Below, piece after piece: positions 37,247-48,800 of a stretch of 64,000 nucleotides of DNA; within the stretch, counting starts at the first letter, position 1; every line of letters begins with the position of its first letter. The notes beneath the pieces are model-generated. The model was not told the origin of the DNA. It saw only the letters and a program-made list of their open reading frames with translations, and did not search any database. The stretch is from contig CM064422.1 of the NCBI GenBank assembly GCA_032690845.1, forward strand, positions 9,362,001 to 9,426,000, read 5' to 3'. This DNA comes from Eleusine coracana subsp. coracana. Taxonomy: Eukaryota > Streptophyta > Magnoliopsida > Poales > Poaceae. The position numbers were made by a program, and so were the translations under genes.

Positions 37247-38110
37247 ATCGTCAGTACGCCTGCAAGCGGGGCGGGATGCGGCTGCCCGCCCCGCGTGCCG
37301 TATAGCCGCAATCTCCGAAGCGGCTTATGCGGCTGCGCCGCATGCCGCCGCTTGTCCGTTGCGGGCGCCGCAGGACGCCGCTTGCAGGCCCGCAAGCAAA
37401 GCCGCACACCGCCGCTCTGCAAAGTAGCGCTGCCGGTCGTTCGCTGCTTGCTCTACTTTTTTCTACCGCTGCACGCTGCGAAATACTGTCTGCTGCTGGC
37501 CGCTGTCCCCAGACTAACACAGTAGATTAAAGTAAAACTGCTAACTGAGTAAACTTATACAATAACACCAAATTTAAAATAATATAGAAGATCCACAAAT
37601 TAATTATTTTCTACCATAATCAGCAGCATGATACAATCATTCAGTTTATGGTAAGTTTGACTTATTTATGAATTGGCCAAAGTTAGATCCGGCAATCCGG
37701 CATAAACTACAATTCCCAGAGTAACAAACAATTAAACCGAATGCATCGGCCAGCTCCAAGTGGATAAAAAGTTAAGACAAGCAGCCCAAAGAAGTTAACA
37801 AACAATGAATTAGTACAATGTACAGCCACTTCTTCATTGCAGAACAACAACATTCAAAGAAACATGCAAATTTACTTTGAGCCTCAAGTCCAGACTAAAC
37901 AACAAATCATCAGTAGCAGCAACACCTCCGGTCTAGCAGACTTACAAAGGTAACTGAAATTGTAATGAGAAATTATTGTCAGCCCACAAATAATATAGAA
38001 AATGATAATAATGGAATGCATCATAATAAGTGAGTTAAAGGATGTAACATGAACCAGTGATAACTTGTTCAGAGTTTACACTAGAGAAATAACCACTAAC
38101 AAAAGGCTTC

Positions 38111-40051
38111 CTAGTAAGTGAACAAGAACTGGTAAGGAGCAAGAGTTACCTTCATGTCATTGTCATCATAGTCGTCAAACATTCCAGCAACATTGCATTT
38201 CTTCCTATCCTTGACTCTTATCCAATCTTGGAGACAAATTAAGGCCTCTACAGTATCACTCTTTAAACTGCTCCTATAATCACTGATGACTCTCTCTCCT
38301 GTAGAAAAGGCTGACTCTGAGGCTACTGTTGATGCAGGAATAGCTAGTATGTCTCGTGCCATCCGAGCAAGTATTGGATACTTTGTAGAATGAACTTTCC
38401 AATGCTCAAGAATATTTAAAGAGGCTCCCACAGGCACTGTTTCTTTACTCAAATACTCTTCAAGCTCTGATGTTGTCCTCATTTGCTGCACATTCTGGAC
38501 CTCTTCCCAATCAGCCCATGGATCATCATTATCAATAGTTTCCGCAACCTTAACATCTGATTCTGCATTCTTGGATTGACAATCAACAGCTTGCAAGGAA
38601 TACTCATGAAACAGCTCATGGAAGCTCAGCTCAATTTGGAAAAGATATGTTGCTGCCATATTTTCAAAACCTTTCTTTAAACGAAATTCAAGAAAGGCTA
38701 ACTTGAATCTTGGATCTACAATAACAGGCAGGCAGATATTCACAAAAGATAGATCCCAGTACTTTTTAAACTTCTTCTTCATCTCATTCACCATGGACAC
38801 GATCACAGGCTCTGAACTTGATCCCTCTTTTTCCAGCATTTTCTTAACTTCCCACATTTGATGAAAGTATAAGTTAATGGTGGGGTATTGAGAACCTGAC
38901 ACCACTTTAGTTGCATCCCTGAAAACCTTCAACATATTGCACAATTTTTGGGACAAAATCCAATCCTTAACTGATGGTTCATATATGTATTGTGGGTCTT
39001 CTTTCGCCAATCCTTCGAATGCTCTCATGTATTCAGCTGCTGATATGAGCATCTCATACGTTGAGTTCCATCTCGTAGAGGCATCAAGAGAAGGGCGGTG
39101 TGCACATGATATTCCTACTCGGTGGACAATTTTCTCAAACCGCTCCTTTCGGGCTGGTGAGCTCTTTATATACTTTACACTCTCCCTTATGTTGTCAATG
39201 GCCCCTTTCAAAAATTTAAAACCTTCTTGAGCTATTAGATTCAATACATGAGCAGCACAACGGTAGTGAAGCAATTTTCCATTATGCAACAACAAAGACT
39301 TTCCTAAAAGATTTTTCCTCAAAGATTCCACAAAAGAGTCATTTGTTGTTGCATTGTCCAAAGTTATGAAAAGCACTTTCTTCTCTATGTTCCAAGCTTG
39401 AAGTGTTGTGAGCATTGCATTGAATAAATTGGGACCATCATGAGGAGTTTCTACTGATGCAAACTTAATTATTAGTTTGTGCAATCTCCAACCATCATCA
39501 ATGATATGTAATGTGACACACAAGTAGCCTAGATTTTGGTTGGATGTCCATAGATCAGCAGTGAGAGAAACTCTACTATCCAGTCTTTCTATGACATCAT
39601 GTATTTCTACCCTTTCTTCCTCATATGCCAAAAGACAATATTTCTTAATGGTTGTTCTAGACATGTGTTGAAACCAAGGGTTGAGACTCGATATAAAGCT
39701 TCTGAACTTTTTGTACTCAACTAAGCTAAATGGGAGCTCATGTAATACAACTAACTTGACCAGCTCATGTTCTGATTTTTCTTGATCAAACTTCCATTCT
39801 TCATTTGATGGCAGGTTGGCAGCATTTAGTTGGGTAATCATATCATTTATTTTTGCCCTCCCCTCACAGAGTTTCAGATGCCTAATACAACCACTTGTGC
39901 CAAAATCTCGATTTGCTTTAAACACCTTATGACAATGTATGCACTTAGCTTTTACAATAGTCTGACCATCATACACAGGCTCAAAATCATTCCAAATTTT
40001 AGATCTAAGTTTTCTTTTTCTGCTTTGATGAGATAACCCTATAATAGGCAT
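38111..40051 (-). CDS. hAT-family transposase (BED zinc finger, Ac-like)
   Basis: A single open frame of 646 residues with no internal stop. Residues about 15-65 form a BED-type zinc finger (SKIWNDFEP, CIHCHKVFKA, GCIRHLKLC). The central part has RNase H-like hAT blocks (SLTADLWTS, FITLDNATTND, RCAAHVLNLIAQ, STRWNSTYEML). The C-terminal dimerisation region has LARMARDILAIPASTVASES and FSTGERVISDYRSSL. This is the architecture of Ac/Tam3-like and domesticated plant transposases. The start used is the ATG at 40051; upstream exons could add an N-terminal extension. The terminal inverted repeats around it argue for a transposon gene and not a domesticated host gene. Confidence 0.93.
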   Translation of the reverse strand: MPIIGLSHQSRKRKLRSKIWNDFEPVYDGQTIVKAKCIHCHKVFKANRDFGTSGCIRHLKLCEGRAKINDMITQLNAANLPSNEEWKFDQEKSEHELVKLVVLHELPFSLVEYKKFRSFISSLNPWFQHMSRTTIKKYCLLAYEEERVEIHDVIERLDSRVSLTADLWTSNQNLGYLCVTLHIIDDGWRLHKLIIKFASVETPHDGPNLFNAMLTTLQAWNIEKKVLFITLDNATTNDSFVESLRKNLLGKSLLLHNGKLLHYRCAAHVLNLIAQEGFKFLKGAIDNIRESVKYIKSSPARKERFEKIVHRVGISCAHRPSLDASTRWNSTYEMLISAAEYMRAFEGLAKEDPQYIYEPSVKDWILSQKLCNMLKVFRDATKVVSGSQYPTINLYFHQMWEVKKMLEKEGSSSEPVIVSMVNEMKKKFKKYWDLSFVNICLPVIVDPRFKLAFLEFRLKKGFENMAATYLFQIELSFHELFHEYSLQAVDCQSKNAESDVKVAETIDNDDPWADWEEVQNVQQMRTTSELEEYLSKETVPVGASLNILEHWKVHSTKYPILARMARDILAIPASTVASESAFSTGERVISDYRSSLKSDTVEALICLQDWIRVKDRKKCNVAGMFDDYDDNDMKVTLAPYQFLFTY

Positions 40052-40133
40052 ATTAATGGACAGAATTATCTACTAGTAAAGAACAAAGAACAAAGTACAA
40101 ACGTTTCGAGGCAGCAAGATAGTACCACCTTAC

Positions 40134-41045
40134 CTTGAGAGGGGGGATTTTTGCATTGCTGGTGAGGACGTTGTAGCAACTGTTGATGGGGACGCAAGCT
40201 TCGGCGACATCATGAGTCTTATTCCCGGCGACTTTACACCCACACATGTCGTTGTCGCCTGTGGAGACTTGAATCGCTTACCAGATGATGTATTTGTTGG
40301 CTTAAGATTTGAGAGCTTTCGTTTTCCTCGTGAGGACTGCATCGCTTCATAATTAGGCTGCATACACATCCAAATAAGTTCATTAAGCTTTGTGCCAAAA
40401 GAGGAGGAAAAATATCCTCTACATTCATTCAGTCCTACTAATCAAGCAGCAAGTTGTTAACATCAATTTTCAGATTGAGCGTTTGATTACCTTGAACCCG
40501 AGAGAATCATCACCGTCAAGATTGATTGGCGCCCTGCTAACGCGAATGGATGCTTGTCCTTGCTTGCTATCGCGTTTGATGGAAGTATAAGTTTGGATGC
40601 ATAGCTCAGAATCATAGGGGTATGAAAATACATTTCCAGAAAAGAATTGCACAATCAAGAGCGTGGGTAAACAACCTACTAGACGTACTAGAACTAGAAC
40701 TCAAGAGATTACCTTCAACCTGGAGATAACTGCTACTGCCTGTTGGGATTGGGAGGCTTTCTTTTCCTCCTCCGAGCTCCTTGCTAGATCTTGCGATTGG
40801 GAAGCTAAGTGAGGGTGCAGCATCGTAGCAGAAATGCATGGGGTCGAAGAAGGAGGACGCGGAGGCGGCATCGGAGGCCCCGACGACGACGGCGGCGTTG
40901 CTCGAGGAGAAGCTGAGGCCATGAGGCGTGGTGTCGGGGGACGTGTCCTCGACGGTGGAAGGCGGGACATCAGGCTCGTCGTACCTCCGGGCGGCGCGGC
41001 ATCGAGCGGCGCGGCTCCGAGCGGTGCAGCACCTTCGCTCGCCAT
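40134..41045 (-). other. Possible upstream exons of the hAT transposase transcript
   Basis: Three exon-like blocks on the minus strand: 41045-40713 (from an ATG, MASEGAAPLG, ending TTGAAG|GTAATC), about 40601-40491 (ending TTCAAG|GTAATC) and 40357-40134 (acceptor TATGCAG, ending TCAAG|GTAAGG). They join to one another in phase as a Pro/Ser/basic N-terminal region with KRKLSNLKP. The last donor is one base out of phase with the acceptors I can see before the BED frame, so a frameshift, an alternative splice site or a leader role is possible. Confidence 0.4.
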
Positions 41046-41340
41046 CGGGCGGCGCGGGATCCAGCGACCCTTTTCTTGATCCGGCGACAGGGCGCGGCCT
41101 GGACACGAGACGGCGGCGGCACTCGGGTTGCGGGTGATGTCAGCCGACGGCAGCGCGCAGCAGCTCAGGTGCTAGGGTTGCGGGTGTTGCGGGTTACGGC
41201 GCCCGCGGCTGCTTGCGGGACGGACGCGGCTGCCCGTTTCACGTTAGCGGGCTGCTTTGCGGCTGTTTTGCGGGTTGTAGAGTGGGACGGCCCAGCGGCG
41301 TTGCGGCCCGTCCCGCGCCGCTTGCAGGCCTAATCGTCAG

Positions 41341-43385
41341 TGAGGATCCGACATGATGCTCTGCATCTCCTTTCACTTGTCATCTTGACTCCCATGACGC
41401 GCGCACGTATATTATCCTGCTACCTGCGGTCCAAGTCGAGTCTGAAGACGTTTCCATGCGATTCGTCCCGTCCCGTCCCGTCCATGACGCACGGCGACCC
41501 GACTCCTTTGGCTGTGAATGTGAATGCAACAACCCGCGCACGAACAACCACCGGCGGACGAGAGCGACGGCTGACCGGCCTGCCGCTCGCTCGCTCGCAC
41601 CATCCAGTTGCAGGCACTCCTCCGTACACACTCCTAGTCCTGCTTCTGAGGAGCGCGAGAGGTTCCGTCAGGTTCAGGTGAGGCGCCGTGGCGGAAGTGC
41701 TCGGCATTCCTACTTGTGCGCTAAGTACACCTTTGTGCCTTTTTCTCGGCATGATTAGGTAACTAACTAACAGGACAGGAGTACATGACAACAGCCAGCC
41801 AGCGTGGAGAGGCAAAAATCCTGCTGCCTACTAGCTTCAGCAAGGAAGGGAATGGGAATTTCGAAAGTGCCGCGGTTGCAGGGTTCGGAAGCAACCCACA
41901 CGCACCAGCATCGCTGCTGGCTGGTCCCGGCCGGGGCGCCCGTGCGTGCAGTAGTCCAACCCGACCGACCGAACGCCCTGCCTAACCCGAGAGGACTCGG
42001 GTCCAAGCGTCCAAACAGCAGCGTCTGCACGCGCGTGCAAGGCATGGACTGACCCTGAAGATGTTTCAGTTCATTCCAGGAGGTTGCTGTTTTCTCAAGT
42101 CAGAGCGAGAGGCCCCCCTCGGGTCGATCGATCTGATCGGCCGCCTAACTGAGGGAAGTGTTTGGCGACCTCAAAGTTCAACGCACGCACGCGTGTACAG
42201 CGATGAGGATATGAGCACCAAAATCTCGGTACCAACCTGACACCGACGTGAGGAGACTGGCTTCGGGAGGGCCCGCGTCCCAGCCTCACAAACCGCGCTG
42301 TAGAAGAGACGTAGATGGCCGGCCGTGCTGAGAGGCTGGACGACGACGACGACGATTGTTTACAGACAAGATCCACTAGATTGGACGCCTTTTCCAACAT
42401 ATTCTTCTCGGCAAAATTTGAATGCAGCTGCGAATGATTTCAGATCGATCTGATACCTCGTGAGATGGAACGGGGAGGATGACACACGTTAGGACCGGCA
42501 GTAACGGACAGTGATCCAGTTAATTTACTGGCGACCTCACGTGTTAAGACCAAATTAAGATTAAGTTGCAGCAGTAAACAAACTTTTCATGTACATGGAG
42601 TGCCCTGTACAGACCTGATGTCACAGCGGTTCTCCGATTTCCGACGAGAGCGTAGGTTGTAAGGGTGGAACGAGGGTGGACGAGTTCGTGGACGCCGAAC
42701 CGGCCGCTTGTTCGTCGGCGCCGTCGTGAAGGTTATGCCGACAAACAAGGCCCGGGATAAGAACAGTTTACCGAATAATTGCTTGCTTTCATTGATAGGT
42801 AACGGTGGCATTATATAGCACACCCTAAATGTTTACATATGGAAAGACTTAATTATCTAAACTGACTCAGACTGTTATCTAAACTGACTCGAACTGAAAC
42901 TCTATTAAGCTATAAACCGACTCTGACTCCAACTGCAATAACTTGGCAAAGTTAGCTAGCCACGAGATTGACTTGCCACTGTATGCTCCTGATACCGGAG
43001 TACATCACGCGCTCGCCACTGATACTTCAATCCCCACATGACACCTGATAGGGGGATGGATAAGAATAGTGCCAGTATGCCAGTTCAAGCAGTCCGGAAG
43101 TACTGCGATCTGATTAGTACTTTTGTGATGATGGGATAAAGTACTCTCTGTTGTTTTTTCATGTACAGCAGTTTTTTTTTTACTAAAGAACTCTTCAGAG
43201 CTCATTTAACCCGTTTGATTCCTTCGACCAGGCCCGATCTATTCCTAGTTATATGCAATATTTCAGTCACATCCGTGCCAGGTCTTCATCAGAATTAAAA
43301 CAGTTCACCGTGAGGAACAAGATTGCCAATTCGATCTTTATCGCACTGTTTCTGCAGAAATGTTCAAACTTATTTAACCGGTTAC
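41341..43385. other. Intergenic region, no gene recognised
   Basis: GC-rich to about 42400 with short overlapping open frames in all six phases, none with a recognisable domain, then AT-rich. A small direct repeat (gattgccaattcgat) occurs at about 43321 and 43731. Confidence 0.4.
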
Positions 43386-43400
43386 AGATAGATTCCTTTT

Positions 43401-43679
43401 TTAATTACATATTATAACTCAGACACTCACAACACACGCATACTCACTCCTATAAATACATGAACATAAACCATATACTTATGAGCATCTTTAAAGACTG
43501 AGCCAGCAAATCCTCTGGATTGACAAAGTCACCACTTACGTCTCGCTGCCGGAACGTCGCCTACCACTGAAAATATAATACCGTTAAATCCTAAAAAATT
43601 TGTTCCTACAAAAAATCAAACGCAGGACCTGAAATGCTACTAAAACTTTTGTAACCACTAGACTATAGCCCTTTCACAC
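43401..43679 (-). mobile_element. SINE, tRNA-derived, with 15-bp target duplication
   Basis: On the minus strand the 5' part starts gtgaaagggctatagtctag, then TAGTGGTTAC (A-box-like), and the B-box-like GGTCCTGCGTTTGA follows. The body ends in gtgttgtgagtgtctgagtt and an A-rich tail (taattaaaaaa). The flanks are perfect 15-bp repeats, AGATAGATTCCTTTT, at 43386-43400 and 43680-43694. This fits the grass SINE type with a TG-rich 3' end. It is not coding. Confidence 0.85.
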
Positions 43680-43694
43680 AGATAGATTCCTTTT

Positions 43695-45735
43695 AGGCAG
43701 CCGTGATCGGCCCTATCATCGACAGGAACTAGATTGCCAATTCGATGTGATCACAAGTCAAATGGTGGAAAAGAAATATCCCTGTCAGATCGAGAAACTA
43801 TCTTGTCTATCCCCCGGTTCTTCTACCGAACTGTTTCGCGAGCTCAAACGCTGTTGCTGCATGAATGCCGATGCTATACAGATGATCCTAATAAGCCGGT
43901 CAACCTTGCTTCTCCCATCCTCACACGCGAGATCCAGGACGACCGACGACGTTCCGTCGCCATCAATCGCCTCCAGAGACTATTAATAAGAAAACGTCAC
44001 GTTGTTAGGTCGATCCGTAACGACTACAGCTTTACGGATATTTAAACAGAACTGCGGCGTGCATGCATTCGCTACCTCAAATAAAACTAAGCCCTGAGCG
44101 CTGGCCCCTTGAGCTTGAGGATCATGTGAAGGACCCGTTTTGAAATTGTCATAGTTAGTTAACAACCATGTGGTCGAGCGATGCAAACTTTGTTCTCTGA
44201 CGAGACGTTTGAATGTCCATCTGTTAGCTAGGACTCACATCTCAGTCATTCAGAGGAATCTTACAAGTAAGAAGTTTAATTTTTGGCCAGGTGATGATGG
44301 ATGGATCAGAGTAGGCTAACAACGGTTCGTGCACCTCGTTCTGTGCACATAACAAACCCCAGTTGCAAGAAATTAAAAAGGGTTTGTTGGTGTAAAGGGA
44401 TCCAAATAAATGAAGGTCTTTTTTGTTATTTGCAATTTGCTTGGTGGTCAATGCTGTCATTGCTTTCCATTATTGATAAACAAGGAATTTTCGAGAACTA
44501 GCAAAGAGCAAAATCTACTAATAAACTTGGTTCAGCGCCTCGTTATGTAAAAAGGAAATGCATGGACGAACTTTTATAGGGTGACCCCGGTCCTAGTTAG
44601 GCAAGACGATTCTTTCATTCATAACTTTATGAAGAGAGAGTGACAGAGAGAGGGAAAGAAATGGCATCACTTTGCGTGTATCCATGTGCCAAGGAACCTG
44701 CTCATCAGCTCAATAATGCCTGGCTGCTTGTAGTGCTAGCTCTCTCACAGTCTCACTGTACTGTACACTGGACGCAGCCATGCTAACTAACTACTACTGC
44801 TCGCTCACCACCCCCGTCGTCGTCTCCGAACAAGCAAACAAATAATCTCCAACAACTCCCAATAACCCCCACGATCCACGCATCTAACCACTTTGCTGTT
44901 CGATAATAATCCTTCCTTCCGTTCTGTGCGTGTGTGTGTGTGTGTGTCTGGCTGGAAAGGTCAATGCCTTTGCTCTCTCCTCTAGCTTTCCCTCTCATGT
45001 CTTGCCAGAAGAGAGGCCATGCATTCTACTCCAGAGATTCATGGACTAGCCCTCCCTCGTCCAAAAAACCTCTAATGTAATCCGATCAACACAATATATG
45101 CAATGCAAGTTCCTTCCTTTCTTTCTTTTTCCTTCACAGGCCAGAACGAACGAAGTTTCTTCCGGGAAACACGCGACAGGAGATACCACGAACGGCGCCA
45201 AAACACGGTGTCGTTTAGATAAGAAAAAAAGAGGCATATATGTAACAAATACGTAACAAACACATGTTGCAACGCGACAGAGAATCAGGCACGTCACCGC
45301 CGATCGCCGCTTGGAAAACCGGCGGACGCGTCCAAAAACCTCGAGACTTTGCCCTTTCGTTGCCACACGCTGTGGTGGCGCCGGGGCGGGGCCGGGGAGT
45401 TGATGAAGACGACGACGCAACTTGCCCACTGACTCTCACCTCACTCACTCACTCGCAGAATACTCGCAAAGAAGAATGGAATTCGCCGTGCGTTGGACTC
45501 AAAGGCACCCCATCGTCGTTGCCAAACTTTAACAACGACCGGTGAGTGAGTGAGTGACCACACCAGCGAGTCGCTTTCGAAAGCTGAGGGGGCTGGTTGC
45601 CAAAGCTAAGGCGTTGGTAGGGGACCTGAGTGCAATAAAGCAAGAGTTGGAGTGGTGGATTGGAAAAGGTCCCAGCTGGCTGGCTTGGCTGGCCCCGTGA
45701 CTGTCTGTCTGCCTGCTACGCCACGGCTTCCTCTT
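43695..45735. other. Intergenic region and upstream region of the NPF gene
   Basis: Short open frames only. A (GT)n tract lies at about 44930-44947. Sequence 45540-45735 shortly precedes the transporter TATA box. No gene was recognised. Confidence 0.4.
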
Positions 45736-45742
45736 GTTTTTT

Positions 45743-45750
45743 TATAAATA
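45743..45750 (+). promoter_or_regulatory. TATA box of the NPF transporter gene
   Basis: tataaata preceded by a T-run, about 120 bases before the start codon, followed by a leader with a (GA)n tract. Position and sequence fit a plant core promoter. Confidence 0.6.
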
Positions 45751-45818
45751 AACCGGTGGGCATGATGCCCCTCTCATTTCTGACACAGACCACCACCGGA
45801 AACACACGAGCAGAAGCA

Positions 45819-45841
45819 GAGAGAGAGAGAGAGAGAGAGAG
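45819..45841 (+). repeat. (GA)n microsatellite in the NPF 5' leader
   Basis: Eleven GA repeats, 25 bases before the start codon. GA-rich leader tracts are frequent in grass genes and can bind BBR/BPC factors. Confidence 0.9.
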
Positions 45842-45865
45842 CCCGGGAAAGGAGAGAGCGCGAGA

Positions 45866-48800
45866 ATGCGCGGCGGGCGTGAGGACGAGGAGGCGTCACG
45901 GAAGCTGAAGAGCATGGACGTGGAGAAGCTGGAGAAGGGCGCCGGCGAGGATGGCCACCCGCCGCGGCCCGCCGTCAAGTACTACGGGTGGAAGGCCATG
46001 CCCTTCATCATCGGTACGTGATGGCCAATTTCAATTGCTTGGATTGGATCGTTTCTATAGCTTCCGGCCGGAATGGAATGGCTGGAGCTGATCGATCAAT
46101 CGATGCTGCTGTTGCAGGGAACGAGACGTTCGAGAAGCTGGGGACGCTGGGCACGTCGGCGAACCTGCTGGTGTACCTGACGCAGGTGTTCCACATGCGC
46201 AGCGTGGACGCCGCCACGCTGCTCAACGGGCTCAACGGCACCACCAGCCTCGCGCCCATCATCGGAGCCTTCCTCTCCGACGCATACCTCGGCCGCTACC
46301 TCGCGCTCGCCATAGCTTCCGTCGCATCCCTCATCGTAAGCATCCTTCCCTTTCTTCTTCCTTGATTGATCGATCCGGGGGAGGCACATGGGTTTCTTTT
46401 TTTGCTCGAGAAGACGAGACGAGATGATGGGCGGCACATGGGACGAGCGCCCACATGCTCGCGCCTCGCTCGTGATAATCATTTCCAGGGAATTTCTCTC
46501 CACCCCTAGTCATCCTCCTCCTCCCTCCTCTGTCTGTTTGTTTCTCTGCCTGTCGCGAATGCGGTACAGTACGTTTGGGGGATCCGCAACTGCAAGCGCA
46601 GCATGAACTCGGGTGGGGAGCGGTGGTAATTAACAGCTAGTGTCAGTACCATCCCGGCTTAATAATTTAGCCGAATTTTCAGACCAGTTATTGATTCTGT
46701 GTGGACTTGAGACCACGGATTAACTAGGCTACCTGCACGTCGTACCCACACGTTCGATCAAGGTGGTATGCCAGAACCAGATGGGACGAATTTTGCTTCT
46801 TCATTTCTTGTCCTTTTTCTTCATGGAAATTGTTTTTTGGCCCCTTCTCCCTGTTTGACTAAAATCGAATTTCTGTGGGATTTCGCGTAATACTAGTGAT
46901 GATCTGGATGTATGTGTTACATATAGAGCTGTGTGTGTACGGAGCAGCTAGGCAACACCGTCTTAACGGGTCAAACTGGTAGTTCAAATCTCGGTGCTTC
47001 TCATCAGCAAATACTCTTTCTGCTCATCCTGGATCTCTGACAAATTCGATCGGCTTACGTACTTGTTAGAACAATTATCAAAGAGACCGTGCTTGTGTTC
47101 TCCCATGCGGAGTTGTTAATTAGGGGACCTTTTCTTTCCTTTTGGTGAACGCGCAAGAACAATTTACAAAGATCGTTAAAGCGCAGCAACAGCAGCGGCG
47201 GCAAAAATATCAGCAGCCTTTTTTTTTTCACTCATATCACCCAACAAACACGCGTACGGCGTGCGTGATTGAAATATCCAACGCCACTATGGGTGTAGAA
47301 GTAGCAGTAGTACTAGTCACTATGATAATGATGATGATCGAGGAAGAGGCGTCGCGGTTGGTGGTGGCGCCATCACATAACCCCCACGTTAGTTAGGCTT
47401 AGATCAATGTACCGCCACCCAAGCCTCGTGTCCTGCACCCCCAAGAAAAAGAAGAGCTGTGTACTAGTAGTGGTGGCAGTGCGTAAGTCATGATTGTTAG
47501 CGCCGCGCTAACCTGTAGTATTATAGTGGCCTAACTAACCAACCCGCCTTTTATCCTCTCGGTCGATGAACGCGCGCGGATATATATACATGAGAGTGGT
47601 GTGCAAACATGGTGCCCACTACGCACTCCACGGCCTAGCTAGGCTGGCTTTGCTGGCCAATTACTAATCACGCCTCGACCTAACACGGAAACGGTGTCGC
47701 ACCGACAGGCGACAGTAGGGGCGCACCAAAATAAATCACGTATACACACAGTACACACCTGGACAAGTAAGCGCTGTCATGCTAAGATTAGTTAGCACCC
47801 GGGCGGACCGATACCATGGCGTCAGCTGACAGCAACTCTGTACAGTACTGTAGAGTAGTAGTATTGGACACTAGTCCTGGTACGAGAGTGACGGGCCGAA
47901 ATGGTACGAGAGGAAGTTTCTCTCATGTCACGCCATGTTGCCATGCGCGGAGCCGAAATGATTCGAGATGTGTGGTGTGGGTCGGCGCGCGTATCTGTCT
48001 CGAGATGACGGTTGATTTTTTAATATTGTGTTTGATTGTTTGTCTTATTTAGTTTTTTTATAAATATTATTTATTTTTTATAATTAGTTTTATTAATAGA
48101 TATATTATAATTATAACATATTTATTTTAATATTTATATAAATTTTTTGAATAAGATAAAAAATCAAAAATGATGTCTCAAAATAAAAAAACGACACTTT
48201 TTATGAACGGAGGTAGTAGGAAATAGTAGCTCTCCCCGTCTCCCGCCGGCCTCGTTCCTTGTGTACAGCGCGAGAAGAGCACGATTGATCTCGCAGCCCC
48301 GGTCCGGGCGTCGGTGAACCCCCGTGCGGTGCCGAGGAACACATGTTCATGTTGGTTCGGGACTTGGGGTGTGGTGGCCCTGCGCGCGAGATGACAGAGA
48401 TTCGCTTCCGCGCCGCCGGGTTGTTTGTTCGCTTCTTGCCCAATGCAAGTGGGGTTGGGGTGGTCGTGGGCACTTAATTGTGCGATTAATTTGCCCCAGC
48501 TTGGAGACGCAGGCAGCCACCGAGATTAATTTGACCCGCCCACTTAATTGTTCGATCCATCCTTGGACTGCGACGGCACCAGCCGCGCCTCATGGGTTGG
48601 GTCGTGTGGTGCCCAAATCTCTCCCATCAATGTGCGTGGTCTCGTTGCCTCGCCGGTGCCGGAGGAACCTGTTCTGTCGGTGCTCTACTAGGTCTGCCCT
48701 ACATGAGGCCCTCGTGCGCGCGCGTCGCGCGTCTCGTGGTGGAGACTGGAGAATAAGAGAGAGACCTCGCTGGGTTTGGGCTTCACGCGCGGTGAAAATA

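Larger units (their letters stand above)
37255..41332 (-). mobile_element. Complete hAT transposon with terminal inverted repeats and 8-bp target duplication
   Basis: The left end TACGCCTGCAAGCGGGGCGG and the right end (reverse complement TAGGCCTGCAAGCGGCGCGG) match at 18 of 20 positions. ATCGTCAG flanks both sides exactly (37247-37254 and 41333-41340). The 4078-bp element carries a BED/hAT transposase frame on the minus strand. The outer 150-270 bases at each end are extremely GC-rich, with many GCGGC/GCCGC words that may be sub-terminal transposase-binding sites, whereas the interior is AT-rich. The preserved ends, the exact target duplication and the long open frame suggest recent insertion. 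Confidence 0.93.

Noticed and set aside
43734..44045. 103-codon plus-strand frame
   Set aside because: No domain, no splice context, two overlapping frames of equal quality; probably chance.
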